Notes: generated by a model not told the origin, from the sequence alone. Shown: positions 7,672 to 15,876, counted from the first letter of the stretch. The stretch: DNA of 64,000 nucleotides from Bacteroidetes bacterium 2013_40CM_41_45 (GCA_002215675.1 NGFH01000003.1:1-64000); one strand, 5' to 3'. A program made the numbers and translations.

Positions 7672-7688
7672 GATTTTGGTGCTTTTTT
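7652..7688 (+). terminator. Intrinsic terminator overlapping a stop codon
   Basis: An 11-bp stem GCATCAGAATC/GATTTTGGTGC with loop TTAG is followed by six T. The loop contains the TAG stop of the Cas4-like gene, and an A-run precedes the stem. It ends the first early operon directly before a new promoter. Confidence 0.85.
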
Positions 7689-7692
7689 GTTA

Positions 7693-7721
7693 TTGACAAA
7701 TTGAGTTAAATGTGGTATTAT
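7693..7721 (+). promoter_or_regulatory. Sigma-70 promoter, extended -10
   Basis: TTGACA (7693-7698), 17-bp spacer, TGG then TATTAT (7716-7721). The expected start is near 7728-7732, exactly where the structured RNA begins. Confidence 0.88.
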
Positions 7722-7731
7722 TATCTTATAT

Positions 7732-7900
7732 GAGCGTCATGGAGTTTGAGATACTCCATATGCAAAGATTTTCGTGATGACATAGAGTCTCCCGGTAGGG
7801 CATCAAGTCTTGATGAATCGGCGGGTAAGACTATGCACTCATCAATGCAAATAACCTCTCAAAATGACAATGAGAGCATAGATGGAATTCCTGTGACGCT
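7732..7900 (+). ncRNA. Multibranched structured RNA or leader, unknown class
   Basis: Closing stem P1 is AGCGTCA (7733-7739) with TGACGCT (7894-7900). P2 is ATGGAGT/ACTCCAT (7739-7745, 7753-7759). P3 is a long arm: TGATGACATAG (7775-7785) with CTATG (7831-7835) and TCATCA (7839-7844), then TCT/AGA, CCCG/CGGG, and a tip CATCAA-GTC-TTGATG. P4 is CTCTCA/TGAGAG (7856-7861, 7871-7876). It has its own promoter, and a start codon lies 31 nt after P1. It looks like a riboswitch-sized leader or stable ncRNA. I could not match any known riboswitch core, including cobalamin, SAM-I, T-box or M-box. Confidence 0.75.
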
Positions 7901-7930
7901 TGTTTACCATATTTATATTTGGAGAATAAA

Positions 7931-8161
7931 ATGAATAAAACTGTTCAAAAAATTCTTGCCCTTTCTCATGTTGAAGCCGTTGATAAAGAAGAAGAAGGAT
8001 ATTTTGTTTATTTTAAAAATGGCTATTGTTGGCAAGGCGACCCTCATGGTAGTATTCATTTCGTTATGGAAGAAACAGCGACAATAGCATTAAGAGAAGC
8101 CAAACGTTTTCGTATTTGTACTAAAGATTGTTGTCCACCAGAAACAGCAGAGGAGAAATGA
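7931..8161 (+). CDS. Small unknown protein, first gene after the structured RNA
   Basis: 76 residues, no family recognised. Middle part EGYFVYFKNGYCWQGDPHG is beta-rich; the C-terminus carries CTKDCCPPETAEE. ATG at 7931 is chosen because GGAGA sits 7 nt upstream; an earlier in-frame TTG at 7919 has no ribosome site. Any regulation by the leader RNA would act on this gene first. Confidence 0.75.
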   Translation: MNKTVQKILALSHVEAVDKEEEGYFVYFKNGYCWQGDPHGSIHFVMEETATIALREAKRFRICTKDCCPPETAEEK

Positions 8162-8163
8162 AA

Positions 8164-8436
8164 ATGAATCTCAACGTTGGAGATAAGGTTGAACTATTGA
8201 AAACAATGCTTGGTAATGATTCTGGCACAGTTGGAATTGTTTTTTATAAATATGATGGTGGGGGTGTTCAAATTATTTTTCCCAATGGACAATATGATGG
8301 ATTTAGTAAAAATGAACAATATAATTATTTAGAATTTATAGAACATGTTTATAAATATGAAAATTATCTATTTGAAAATGTAGTTCAAGTATCAATAGAT
8401 TTTGAAAAAGGATATTGGAGATTTGATAAGCCATGA
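8164..8436 (+). CDS. Small unknown protein, SH3-like N-terminus
   Basis: 90 residues. The N-terminus (LNVGDKVELLKTMLGNDSGTVGIVF) has the pattern of a small beta-barrel, as in KOW/SH3-like domains, followed by a helical tail. ATG 8164 is preferred over 8158 because GAGGAG at 8150-8155 is better spaced. It follows the preceding stop closely and overlaps the next gene by 4 nt. Confidence 0.7.
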   Translation: MNLNVGDKVELLKTMLGNDSGTVGIVFYKYDGGGVQIIFPNGQYDGFSKNEQYNYLEFIEHVYKYENYLFENVVQVSIDFEKGYWRFDKP

Positions 8437-8705
8437 AAACAATTAAAGAAATTATAGAATTAACAAAACAATATAAAAAAATATTTCAAGATAAATTTGA
8501 AAAAGAAAATTTTGATTTATTTAAAGAAATTGAAGAACAAATTATCAACGAAGCAAAACAAGGTAGCGGTCATTTATTGATTTATAAAAGATATTTTGAT
8601 TCGTATGATAATTTGAGTATTTATGATTTAGAAACATATTATAAAAATCAAGGATATTCAACACGTATTACTGATGATACTTTTCAGATATATTGGTTTG
8701 AATAA
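8433..8705 (+). CDS. Unknown protein, 90 aa
   Basis: Helical N-terminal half (IKEIIELTKQYKKIFQDKF) and a C-terminal YSTRITDDTFQIYWFE. No family recognised. ATGA overlap with the preceding stop indicates coupled translation. Confidence 0.7.
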   Translation: MKTIKEIIELTKQYKKIFQDKFEKENFDLFKEIEEQIINEAKQGSGHLLIYKRYFDSYDNLSIYDLETYYKNQGYSTRITDDTFQIYWFE

Positions 8706-8731
8706 AACAATGATTTCATAAAGGAAAATAA

Positions 8732-8905
8732 ATGACATATTTAATTGATGACCTTGTAAAAACTAACAAACAAATAGATGGAAAGTGGGTGATTGCACGC
8801 CCATTGCTATCATATGATTTATTAAATCGAATAGTTGATTGCTGGCTTGTATTAATTGGAAAAGCCGATGCAGTAATTTATATTAGTGGAAAGAAAAATA
8901 AATGA
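8732..8905 (+). CDS. Unknown protein, 57 aa
   Basis: ATG follows AAGGAAAATAA. The protein begins MTYLIDDLVKTNKQ and continues with GKWVIARPLLSYDLLNR, a pattern I associate with small conserved phage proteins of unknown role. Its stop overlaps the ATG of the Thg1 gene. Confidence 0.65.
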   Translation: MTYLIDDLVKTNKQIDGKWVIARPLLSYDLLNRIVDCWLVLIGKADAVIYISGKKNK

Positions 8906-9624
8906 ATGATGAACTTGGAACACGTATGAAAGAATTTTATGAAAATAGAAGTCAATCATATCTTGCACGTAGAATACCAGCCATTATAAGAATTGACGGA
9001 AAAGCGTTCCATACTTTTACAAATAAATTTACAAAACCATTTGATAATGTTATGATTAAATCCATGCAATTAACAGCTAAAAAATTATGCGCTCAAATTC
9101 AAGGTGCTAAAATTGCATATACTCAAAGTGATGAAATTAGTCTTTTATTAACTGATTGGGATAATTTAAAAACCGATGCATGGTTTGATTATAATATTCA
9201 AAAAATTACAAGTGTTTCTGCAAGTATGACAACACTATATTTTAATAATATTTTTGCAGAAATTTGTACGGTTGAACAAAGCGATAAGATTGATACAGCC
9301 TTATTTGACGCAAGAGTCTTTTCAATTCCAAAAGAAGATGTGAATAATTATTTCTGGTGGAGACAAATTGATTGTATTAGAAACTCAATTCAAATGCTGG
9401 CACAATCTAATTTTAGTCATAAAGAATTGCAAGGAAAAAATCAAGACGAATTGAAATCAATGTTATCAGAAAAGAATATTGAATTTGATAATATGAAAAT
9501 TCATTTGCAACGAGGTTCTTCTGTTGTCAAACAATTGACAGAATTTGGTGAAAATAGATGGACAATTGATGAAGAAATTCCTTTGTTCAAAGATGAAAAA
9601 TATTATATTGAAAGGTACTTATAA
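8902..9624 (+). CDS. tRNA-His guanylyltransferase family (Thg1-like) protein
   Basis: 3'-5' nucleotide-adding enzyme that acts on tRNA 5' ends. The palm motifs are intact: RIDGKAFHTFT with metal ligand D32, and YTQSDEISLLL with D77. 240 residues, full length for the family. Eukaryotic Thg1 adds G-1 to tRNA-His; bacterial and phage Thg1-like proteins mostly repair truncated tRNA 5' ends. The phage tRNA-His already encodes G-1, so repair is the likelier job here. Coupled to the gene before it; the next gene starts directly after its stop. Confidence 0.93.
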   Translation: MNDELGTRMKEFYENRSQSYLARRIPAIIRIDGKAFHTFTNKFTKPFDNVMIKSMQLTAKKLCAQIQGAKIAYTQSDEISLLLTDWDNLKTDAWFDYNIQKITSVSASMTTLYFNNIFAEICTVEQSDKIDTALFDARVFSIPKEDVNNYFWWRQIDCIRNSIQMLAQSNFSHKELQGKNQDELKSMLSEKNIEFDNMKIHLQRGSSVVKQLTEFGENRWTIDEEIPLFKDEKYYIERYL

Positions 9625-10023
9625 ATGAAAGATATTGGGCAATATAGAATTAATTTAATTTGGTGGCCGTTTTTTTATAATGAAGAATATGATGATAAAT
9701 TAGATTTTATTATTCCAAAAATTCAATTTCATAATTATAAAAATAAGCCATGTGATACATGCTGGAATTATGATTGGGATTTTACATTTATTTATTTAAC
9801 TGTTATGAAAAAACAAAAACGTGGTTCTGTTTATAAGCTTATTGAATCTGTTTGGAAATCAAATAATGATAAAGGTGATTATACTCATAACAGAATTATT
9901 ATTCCTCATGATATGTTTGCCAAATGGATTTGGGAACAAAGAAATATTAATAAATATTATACTTCAAATTATTGGGGAATAAGAGTTGTTTCAGGTGATG
10001 TTCGGGAAATTATTTTTGAATAG
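9625..10023 (+). CDS. Unknown protein, 132 aa
   Basis: Rich in Trp and Tyr, with IPHDMFAKWIWEQRNINKYY and a C-terminal strand-rich end. No motif recognised. Starts immediately after Thg1 with no gap, so it may be functionally linked. Confidence 0.7.
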   Translation: MKDIGQYRINLIWWPFFYNEEYDDKLDFIIPKIQFHNYKNKPCDTCWNYDWDFTFIYLTVMKKQKRGSVYKLIESVWKSNNDKGDYTHNRIIIPHDMFAKWIWEQRNINKYYTSNYWGIRVVSGDVREIIFE

Positions 10024-10032
10024 GAGAAATAT

Positions 10033-10329
10033 ATGAAAAGTTATAATGGTTTCTATAATGTAAATAAAATAAAATTCAATATATTTTGTATTTTTGGATT
10101 TCATCAATGGTGGTGGACTAGAGGAATGGATGATAAGCAAGAAACAAGATGTGCCGTTAAATGTGATAAATGTAATGAAATAAGAATGCTTTCTCCGAAA
10201 AATTCGGATATGCACGATATGAAAGAAATTAGAAAAACAATTAATTTATCATCTTGGGAACCAGTATATTTTAATTGGAAACCATTTTCTTTTCATATTA
10301 GCGGAAATAAAATTAGTTCACTTGATTGA
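10033..10329 (+). CDS. Unknown protein with a CxxC pair
   Basis: 98 residues. Contains a hydrophobic FNIFCIFGFHQWWW stretch then CAVKCDKC, a possible half zinc knuckle. SD AGGAG. No family recognised. Confidence 0.65.
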   Translation: MKSYNGFYNVNKIKFNIFCIFGFHQWWWTRGMDDKQETRCAVKCDKCNEIRMLSPKNSDMHDMKEIRKTINLSSWEPVYFNWKPFSFHISGNKISSLD

Positions 10330-10348
10330 TAGAACAGGAGTTTTATAA

Positions 10349-10597
10349 ATGGAAGAAAAAAGAACACGAATTATTGAGAAATTAAAAAATGATGATATTA
10401 AACAAGGAATAAAAACTTGGATTGTTGTTCATACTAATTACGGTGGATATACAGAAGAAGAATTAGAAATACAATTAGGCAATGATGATGTTCTTATTAT
10501 TCGAGATGGAAATAACTGGATATATTTGAGCGAAGAACAAAAAAATATTTTAATAGATTTTTTGATTGGGCCAAATAAATCTATGACTATTGATTGA
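10349..10597 (+). CDS. Unknown protein, 82 aa
   Basis: Begins MEEKRTRIIEKLKNDDIKQG and ends with an acidic helix (LSEEQKNILIDFLIG). SD AGGAG. No family recognised. Confidence 0.65.
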   Translation: MEEKRTRIIEKLKNDDIKQGIKTWIVVHTNYGGYTEEELEIQLGNDDVLIIRDGNNWIYLSEEQKNILIDFLIGPNKSMTID

Positions 10598-10609
10598 TGG
10601 AGATATTTT

Positions 10610-10846
10610 ATGTCTTATGAAAAATATGATATAGATGATACAGATTATAATGGTCTTAAAATAGCAGAAATTTTTGCTTTGGCTTTTGAATTGGGAATGA
10701 TTTTTACTTGCATTAATTTTAAATTAAGAGATGAAATAATCTTTAGTTCTACAAATAAAAGAAACATAATTGGTTATTGTAATTTTAAAAAAATTCAATA
10801 TGAAATTCGTGACCATGATGATTTTCCTACTCTTGTCCTGAAATAA
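10610..10846 (+). CDS. Unknown protein, 78 aa
   Basis: Small acidic protein with a central hydrophobic helix (LKIAEIFALAFELGMIF). No family recognised. Last gene before the promoter at 10853. Confidence 0.6.
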   Translation: MSYEKYDIDDTDYNGLKIAEIFALAFELGMIFTCINFKLRDEIIFSSTNKRNIIGYCNFKKIQYEIRDHDDFPTLVLK

Positions 10847-10852
10847 TGGGTA

Positions 10853-10881
10853 TTGACAAAACAACTGGTTTATAGTATAAT
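10853..10881 (+). promoter_or_regulatory. Sigma-70 promoter
   Basis: TTGACA (10853-10858), 17-bp spacer, TATAAT (10876-10881), a perfect consensus. It starts the transcript that includes the membrane protein and the PARP gene, with TTAGGAG just downstream. Confidence 0.92.
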
Positions 10882-10902
10882 GAACAGATTAGGAGAAAAC
10901 AT

Positions 10903-11109
10903 ATGGAAATATTTAGTCTATTTATTGGTGGTTTCATAGGTTTGGTAATTGCATGTTTGATTGTTGCCATTCTATCAACTATTGATTACATTCTTTGGAA
11001 AGAATATTATAATTTATATAAATCTATTTATGGATTATATTCTATTTTAACTGTTTTTCCATTTGGATTTTATATGTATATCAGATTGAAAATTAATAAG
11101 GATATATAA
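10903..11109 (+). CDS. Small membrane protein upstream of PARP
   Basis: 68 residues with one long N-terminal transmembrane helix (LFIGGFIGLVIACLIVAIL) and a second hydrophobic segment near the C-terminus. First gene after a consensus promoter; its stop lies 2 nt before the WGR-PARP start. The two may act together, but nothing in the protein proves it. Confidence 0.7.
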   Translation: MEIFSLFIGGFIGLVIACLIVAILSTIDYILWKEYYNLYKSIYGLYSILTVFPFGFYMYIRLKINKDI

Positions 11110-11111
11110 AT

Positions 11112-12308
11112 ATGCAACCATTATATCTGTTGAAAATTGAAGTAGATGGAAATGCAAATAAATATTATCGTATGATTCCCAATGGAGATTTATTTACTGC
11201 CGAATGGGGCAGAGTGGGTTCTAATTCTCAAACTATGGATTATTCAATTAATGATTGGGATAAAAAGTTACACGAGAAATTAAGAAAAGGATATGTTGAC
11301 CAAACTCATCTAGTATCTGAAATCACATCTAATTCTAAATCAAGAGAATATTCTGATATAAAAAACAAATCAATTGCAACTATTGTTCAAAGATTACAAT
11401 CTATGGCAAAAATAGCCATTGAAGAAAATTATACAATTTCATCCAGTAATGTTACTCAAAAAATGATTGATGAAGCACAAGCATTAATTAATAATCGTTT
11501 TTCTTTGGATTCCAATGTTGATTATTTTAATGAACAATTGATTCAATTATTTAGAATTATCCCAAGAAAAATGAAAAAAGTTTCTGATAATATTTCTCAA
11601 TCTAAAAAAGATTTTGGAATTATTATTCAAAGAGAACAAGATTTGCTTGACACAATGAAGGGTCAGGTAATTCAACAATCTGTTTTGAATGCCGATGATA
11701 ATATTGATAATGACAAGCAAACAATTCTTGATGTATTAGATTTACAATTTTCCGAAATAAATAAGACAGAAGAAAAACAAATTAAATCACATCTTGGTTC
11801 TATTGATAATAAATTTTATCAAGCTTGGAAGGTTGTCAATAATAAAACTCAAAATATATTTGACAAATTTATAAAACAAAATAATATCAATGAAAAAAAA
11901 TTACTTTTTCATGGTTCAAAAAATGAGAATTATTGGAGTATCATAAATAGCGGATTGATTTTACGACCAAATGCAGTTATTACCGGAAAGATGTGGGGTT
12001 TGGGAATATATTTTGCGTCTGCGGCAGTAAAAAGTTTAAATTATAGTTCTTTGAAAGGAAGTTATTGGACTGGTGGAACATCTAATTCTGGATTTTTATC
12101 TATATTTGATGTTGCATATGGAAATCCATATAATGTTTATAATTTTGATAGTAAATATTATGAATTAGATTATAATAAATTACAAAAATTTTCACCAAAT
12201 GCAAATTGTATACATGCAAGAGCAGATAGGGGAATGTTGAAAGCCGATGAAATTGTGATATATAAAGAAGAACAATGTACTATAAAATATTTAGTGGAAT
12301 TGAGATGA
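11112..12308 (+). CDS. WGR-domain PARP-like ADP-ribosyltransferase
   Basis: Predicted to transfer ADP-ribose from NAD+ to protein or nucleic acid. The N-terminal 75 residues form a WGR domain (AEWGRVG) as in PARP1-3, followed by a helical stretch of about 110 residues similar in place to the PARP regulatory domain. The catalytic domain has the full H-Y-E triad: H267 (LLFHGS), Y300 (GLGIYFAS) and E380 (KADEIVIY), and ends IKYLVELR as PARP domains do. Zinc fingers and BRCT are absent. No macrodomain partner is seen nearby. It differs from T4 Alt/ModA, which are R-S-E enzymes. Confidence 0.9.
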   Translation: MQPLYLLKIEVDGNANKYYRMIPNGDLFTAEWGRVGSNSQTMDYSINDWDKKLHEKLRKGYVDQTHLVSEITSNSKSREYSDIKNKSIATIVQRLQSMAKIAIEENYTISSSNVTQKMIDEAQALINNRFSLDSNVDYFNEQLIQLFRIIPRKMKKVSDNISQSKKDFGIIIQREQDLLDTMKGQVIQQSVLNADDNIDNDKQTILDVLDLQFSEINKTEEKQIKSHLGSIDNKFYQAWKVVNNKTQNIFDKFIKQNNINEKKLLFHGSKNENYWSIINSGLILRPNAVITGKMWGLGIYFASAAVKSLNYSSLKGSYWTGGTSNSGFLSIFDVAYGNPYNVYNFDSKYYELDYNKLQKFSPNANCIHARADRGMLKADEIVIYKEEQCTIKYLVELR

Positions 12309-12313
12309 TATAA

Positions 12314-13000
12314 ATGCCAGTTAAAGAAAATGAAAAATATACAAAATTGACTGTGATTGAACTAGTTGGAAAAAATAAACATGGTCATAGAATGTGGAAA
12401 TGTTTATGTGATTGTGGAAATATAGTGAATGTTTCTACCGGAAGTTTAACGAGTAAGAATACTCAATCTTGTGGATGTTTATTAAAAGAATCAAAAAGAA
12501 AATCTGGTGAAAAGTTAAGAATTTTAAATAAATATGAATTCTTTGATAATTATGGAATTGGATATACAAAGAAAAAAGAGCCATTTTATTTTGATTTAGA
12601 AGATTATGAAAAAATTAAAATATACACTTGGAGATATAATCCAGATGGATATATAATTTCAATATCATTTGGAAAGATTATTAGAATGCATATGTTGATT
12701 ATGAATTCTGATGGTTCAAAAGATGCTGACCATATAAATCATATGATTCATGACAATAGAAAATCAAATCTTAGAATTTGTGAACATTTTGAAAACATTA
12801 TTCACAGTAAGATTTATTCAAATAATACATCTGGTGTAAAGGGTGTTTATTGGGATAAAAATAGAAATAAATGGATGGCATTGATAACAGTAAATAAAAA
12901 AGATATTCATTTGGGTAGATATGATGAATTTGATGATGCTGTAAAAGCAAGAAAAGATGCCGAAGAAAAATATCATAAAGAATTTATATATAAAAATTAA
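12314..13000 (+). CDS. HNH homing endonuclease with AP2 domain
   Basis: 228 residues. The N-terminus has the cysteine motif of phage HNH proteins (WKCLCDCGN ... QSCGCL). The core carries the HNH signature ADHINHMIHDNRKSNLRIC, and the C-terminal 60 residues are an AP2 DNA-binding domain (SGVKGVYWDKNRNKWMALI, HLGRYDEFDDAVKARKDAE). Free-standing, 5 nt after PARP. Confidence 0.92.
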   Translation: MPVKENEKYTKLTVIELVGKNKHGHRMWKCLCDCGNIVNVSTGSLTSKNTQSCGCLLKESKRKSGEKLRILNKYEFFDNYGIGYTKKKEPFYFDLEDYEKIKIYTWRYNPDGYIISISFGKIIRMHMLIMNSDGSKDADHINHMIHDNRKSNLRICEHFENIIHSKIYSNNTSGVKGVYWDKNRNKWMALITVNKKDIHLGRYDEFDDAVKARKDAEEKYHKEFIYKN

Positions 13001-13018
13001 AAACAAGGAGATAATAAA

Positions 13019-13324
13019 ATGAAAGACATGAACAAAACAACTATCATATATCATCCCGTATATCAAAAATTTACAGAATATGATGGTCAAGGTCAAATTA
13101 TACAAGAAGGTTCTTTTAAGATAGATGGAAGGCAAGAAACTATTTTTGAAAATGATAGAGCAACAGTTATGTTTCTTGGTGACAATTCAAAAGGTGTGGC
13201 AAAAATTCATCCAGACGATATTCCCAATCTTAAAATGGGAAGAAGTATTGCTTATCTTCGGGCAAGAATTTCATCTTATAAAAAGTTGTTGAGAAATAAA
13301 ATAAAAGAAACACATGGCAAATGA
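13019..13324 (+). CDS. Unknown protein, 101 aa
   Basis: The C-terminal segment GRSIAYLRARISSYKKLLR resembles a helix shared by many small phage proteins of unknown function. SD AAGGAG. It overlaps the next gene by 4 nt. Confidence 0.7.
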   Translation: MKDMNKTTIIYHPVYQKFTEYDGQGQIIQEGSFKIDGRQETIFENDRATVMFLGDNSKGVAKIHPDDIPNLKMGRSIAYLRARISSYKKLLRNKIKETHGK

Positions 13325-13566
13325 ATAATTATGATATAGAACATTTATCATTAAAAAAACTTTATGAATTAGTTGAACATCATGCTGGTTTAGATGATAG
13401 ACTTTGTGATGGTGATTGCGATGAAGAATTTCCATATATAAAATGTGATATTTGTGAATCTAGACATTTTATAAATGAATTTGCAGAAGATATTAGAAAT
13501 CATTTTCGCAATATGAATAATAATGATTTAAAAAAATATAGACATCCATCATTGATAAAATCTTAG
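13321..13566 (+). CDS. Unknown protein with possible zinc site
   Basis: 81 residues; CDGDCDEEFPYIKCDIC gives four cysteines in CxxxC...CxxC spacing, perhaps binding zinc. The rest is helical. Coupled to the gene before. Confidence 0.65.
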   Translation: MNNYDIEHLSLKKLYELVEHHAGLDDRLCDGDCDEEFPYIKCDICESRHFINEFAEDIRNHFRNMNNNDLKKYRHPSLIKS

Positions 13567-13592
13567 TTTCATAAATAAAAGGAAAAATTAAA

Positions 13593-13850
13593 ATGTATAT
13601 TTGGAATGTTATCGTTGAAGAAAAATGGAATTATCATGCTATAGATGATGATGGTGAGACAGATTTGGAATATTATGTTGTTGCCGCAGAAGATTTTAAT
13701 GAAGCATTTAATAAGGTTGTAAAAATCGCTCTTGATAATTCAAGATGGTGGAAAGATGAACATGATGAAGGCAATGGAAAAGGATTTATAAATAAACCTA
13801 TTTCATTGGAATTGGTATCCATTGAAAGAGGTGATTGGTTAGATGGATAA
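13593..13850 (+). CDS. Unknown protein, 85 aa
   Basis: Strand-rich start (MYIWNVIVEEKWNYHAI) and a very acidic middle. No family recognised. Overlaps the next gene by 8 nt. Confidence 0.65.
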   Translation: MYIWNVIVEEKWNYHAIDDDGETDLEYYVVAAEDFNEAFNKVVKIALDNSRWWKDEHDEGNGKGFINKPISLELVSIERGDWLDG

Positions 13851-14058
13851 TATAACCCAAAAACAATTAGATGAAATTTTCAGAGACAATGATAAAATAA
13901 TTACAGATGGTCTTGAAATTTTCGATTCAATGATGAAAAAACTTATCGTAGATGTTTTTACGGGTGGAAATGAAGAACATCAAAAAAGATTAAAAATTAT
14001 ATTAGATAATTTTTTGGTTGATATAAATAACCGAATGGATAGAATGAGGTTTTCATAA
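13843..14058 (+). CDS. Unknown helical protein, 71 aa
   Basis: All-helical and acidic, for example DNIDNK-free core QLDEIFRDNDKIITDGLEIF. Its stop is followed directly by the next ATG. No family recognised. Confidence 0.65.
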   Translation: MDNITQKQLDEIFRDNDKIITDGLEIFDSMMKKLIVDVFTGGNEEHQKRLKIILDNFLVDINNRMDRMRFS

Positions 14059-14604
14059 ATGAGAATTGATATAGAAGATATAAATAAAATCACGCATATT
14101 AGAAAGTTATACAATCAAATTCCATTAGAAAAAATTATATTTTATAAGAATGAAAAACCTATGGAAATTGATTCTCGTATAATTGAAGAATTTAAATTCA
14201 CTGGATTAAATAATATTGACTTTATTACAACTGGTTATTATTTAAGAAAATATGGTGAAAACGAATCAAGTGAAGAAATTGATACCGGATTAGAAGAATT
14301 AAAAATTCAACATATTAGTTTTCCAACAACTGGTCTTATTTTAGAATTAAATGAATATCAAGCTAAAAATTTATTGGCTTTATTACAACTAATTGGAACA
14401 GGGTTAATTATGGAAAAATCTGAACAATATAATTCAAATGTTATTAGTGCAAATAATGGTGATTGGATTGGTGAAATTCGTTGGCAACTTGAAGATTATA
14501 TAAAAGAAGATGGTCAAACAAACTTTGGTAAAGAACTTCCTGATTGGGCGGCGCAAAGAGGCCAATGGATTACCAAAAAACAATGGAAAGAAAAATATGG
14601 ATAA
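14059..14604 (+). CDS. Unknown protein, 181 aa
   Basis: No motif recognised. A helical LELNEYQAKNLLALLQLIG lies in the middle and a Trp-rich end (DWAAQRGQWITKKQWKEKYG) follows. Overlaps the next gene by 8 nt. Confidence 0.65.
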   Translation: MRIDIEDINKITHIRKLYNQIPLEKIIFYKNEKPMEIDSRIIEEFKFTGLNNIDFITTGYYLRKYGENESSEEIDTGLEELKIQHISFPTTGLILELNEYQAKNLLALLQLIGTGLIMEKSEQYNSNVISANNGDWIGEIRWQLEDYIKEDGQTNFGKELPDWAAQRGQWITKKQWKEKYG

Positions 14605-14887
14605 TTTATCATATTATTCAATACCAACAATCAGAATAGAATCTGATGATGAAAATGAATTTTTTGGTCTACCAAGAAAATTAATTTGGAAAAATAAAAA
14701 ATGGTTATATCATGTTCATTGTGATGGTTCTGTATTTCATGTTGTTTCTTATTATTTAATTTGGGATGGAGTTAATAAAAAAGTTGCAATGCCTTGTTCT
14801 GAAAAAAATTGCATTATGAATGCTCCAGTAAATATTCAAATTGAAGCATGGAAACTTTGTCGTGACAATGGAACGTTGATAAAATAG
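14597..14887 (+). CDS. Unknown protein, 96 aa
   Basis: ATG 14597 is chosen over an earlier in-frame ATG at 14510 that lies deep in the preceding gene. Contains CSEKNC and a strand-rich core (KWLYHVHCDGSVFHVVSYY). Function unknown. Confidence 0.6.
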   Translation: MDNLSYYSIPTIRIESDDENEFFGLPRKLIWKNKKWLYHVHCDGSVFHVVSYYLIWDGVNKKVAMPCSEKNCIMNAPVNIQIEAWKLCRDNGTLIK

Positions 14888-14905
14888 AATTTTTATGGAG
14901 AAAAA

Positions 14906-15118
14906 ATGGAAGATAAAACGAAAGTGATTGAAGGAATTTCTAAAGAAGAAGCAGAAAAGATATTGAAAGAATTTGACAACACTGTTTTAATGGATTTGGC
15001 AAATAAAGAAAATGTTGTCATTTATAATGGATTAAAATTTGAAATTAAATTTTTCAATCCTAGAAATGGTGAAATCAGAATGAGATTAATTAAAGAAAAT
15101 CAAGTAAAGATTGGATAA
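14906..15118 (+). CDS. Unknown protein, 70 aa
   Basis: Acidic helix followed by beta strands (VVIYNGLKFEIKFFNPRNGE). SD GGAGAA. No family recognised. Confidence 0.65.
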   Translation: MEDKTKVIEGISKEEAEKILKEFDNTVLMDLANKENVVIYNGLKFEIKFFNPRNGEIRMRLIKENQVKIG

Positions 15119-15121
15119 TAA

Positions 15122-15505
15122 ATGATTATTGAATTTTATGGCGACCAAAATTTAAAAGAACTTCATAAAAATGTTGTTTTTGTATTTAAAAGATTGACAG
15201 AAAATAGAAGATGTCCAAAAGATAAATGTTCGCTATGCGATAAATTCAATAAAATTAATTTTTCAAAATGGCATCCAGAACAATCTGGAAAATATAATGA
15301 CACTTGGAATATTATCGAATTGATGGAACATTATGGCTATCATTCATATGAATATGATACCGTTTTATATACATCTAAATTTATATATCAAGAAACAGTT
15401 GGTAAACCAGATGTTATTATAACTGGAGATGGGTTGAGTTTTAATCAAGCTGTTTGCAATATGTTTGTCAAATATGGAAGATATTTAAAGGTTTTGCCAG
15501 CATGA
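15122..15505 (+). CDS. Unknown protein with CPKDKCSLC motif
   Basis: 127 residues; three cysteines in CPKDKCSLCDKF may bind metal. Overlaps the next gene by 4 nt. No family recognised. Confidence 0.65.
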   Translation: MIIEFYGDQNLKELHKNVVFVFKRLTENRRCPKDKCSLCDKFNKINFSKWHPEQSGKYNDTWNIIELMEHYGYHSYEYDTVLYTSKFIYQETVGKPDVIITGDGLSFNQAVCNMFVKYGRYLKVLPA

Positions 15506-15876
15506 ATAAAATTAGATTAAATTGGCATGGAGATACAAAAATAGAAATTGATTGTCACTTCTTTTCTTTTGAACCCGGTCAAAATGATGAAGTAATTAAA
15601 GATAATATAAGGGTGAGATACTTTGGAGATGATGATGATTTTCAACATTTTTCTCCAACACTTAAGGATATTTCAATTATAATGCATACGATGGTAGGTC
15701 ATGGTGTTACTTGGCAATTAGCTAATGAGCTATCTAAAAGATTTAAATTAAATCCATATGAAGTTTCTGAAAATCTTAGTGAAATTTTTGAAGAATATTA
15801 TAATATTTCCGAAGATGAATCAGACCAAAGATGGGAAAGCAAAGAAAATCCATCATTATATGCACCAATGACTTAA
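15502..15876 (+). CDS. Unknown acidic protein, 124 aa
   Basis: ATG 15502 overlaps the preceding stop and is preferred to an upstream in-frame ATG at 15454. Contains VTWQLANELSKRFKLNPYEV, a helix-turn-helix-like stretch, and a strongly acidic tail. Function unknown. Confidence 0.6.
   Translation: MNKIRLNWHGDTKIEIDCHFFSFEPGQNDEVIKDNIRVRYFGDDDDFQHFSPTLKDISIIMHTMVGHGVTWQLANELSKRFKLNPYEVSENLSEIFEEYYNISEDESDQRWESKENPSLYAPMT

Noticed and set aside
7732-7900. Cobalamin riboswitch, tempting because of the B12-dependent RNR
   Set aside because: The conserved cobalamin core sequences are not present and the gene is far from nrdJ.
7746-7934. Plus-strand open frame across the structured RNA
   Set aside because: No ribosome site, unnatural composition, and the DNA is accounted for by paired stems and a leader.
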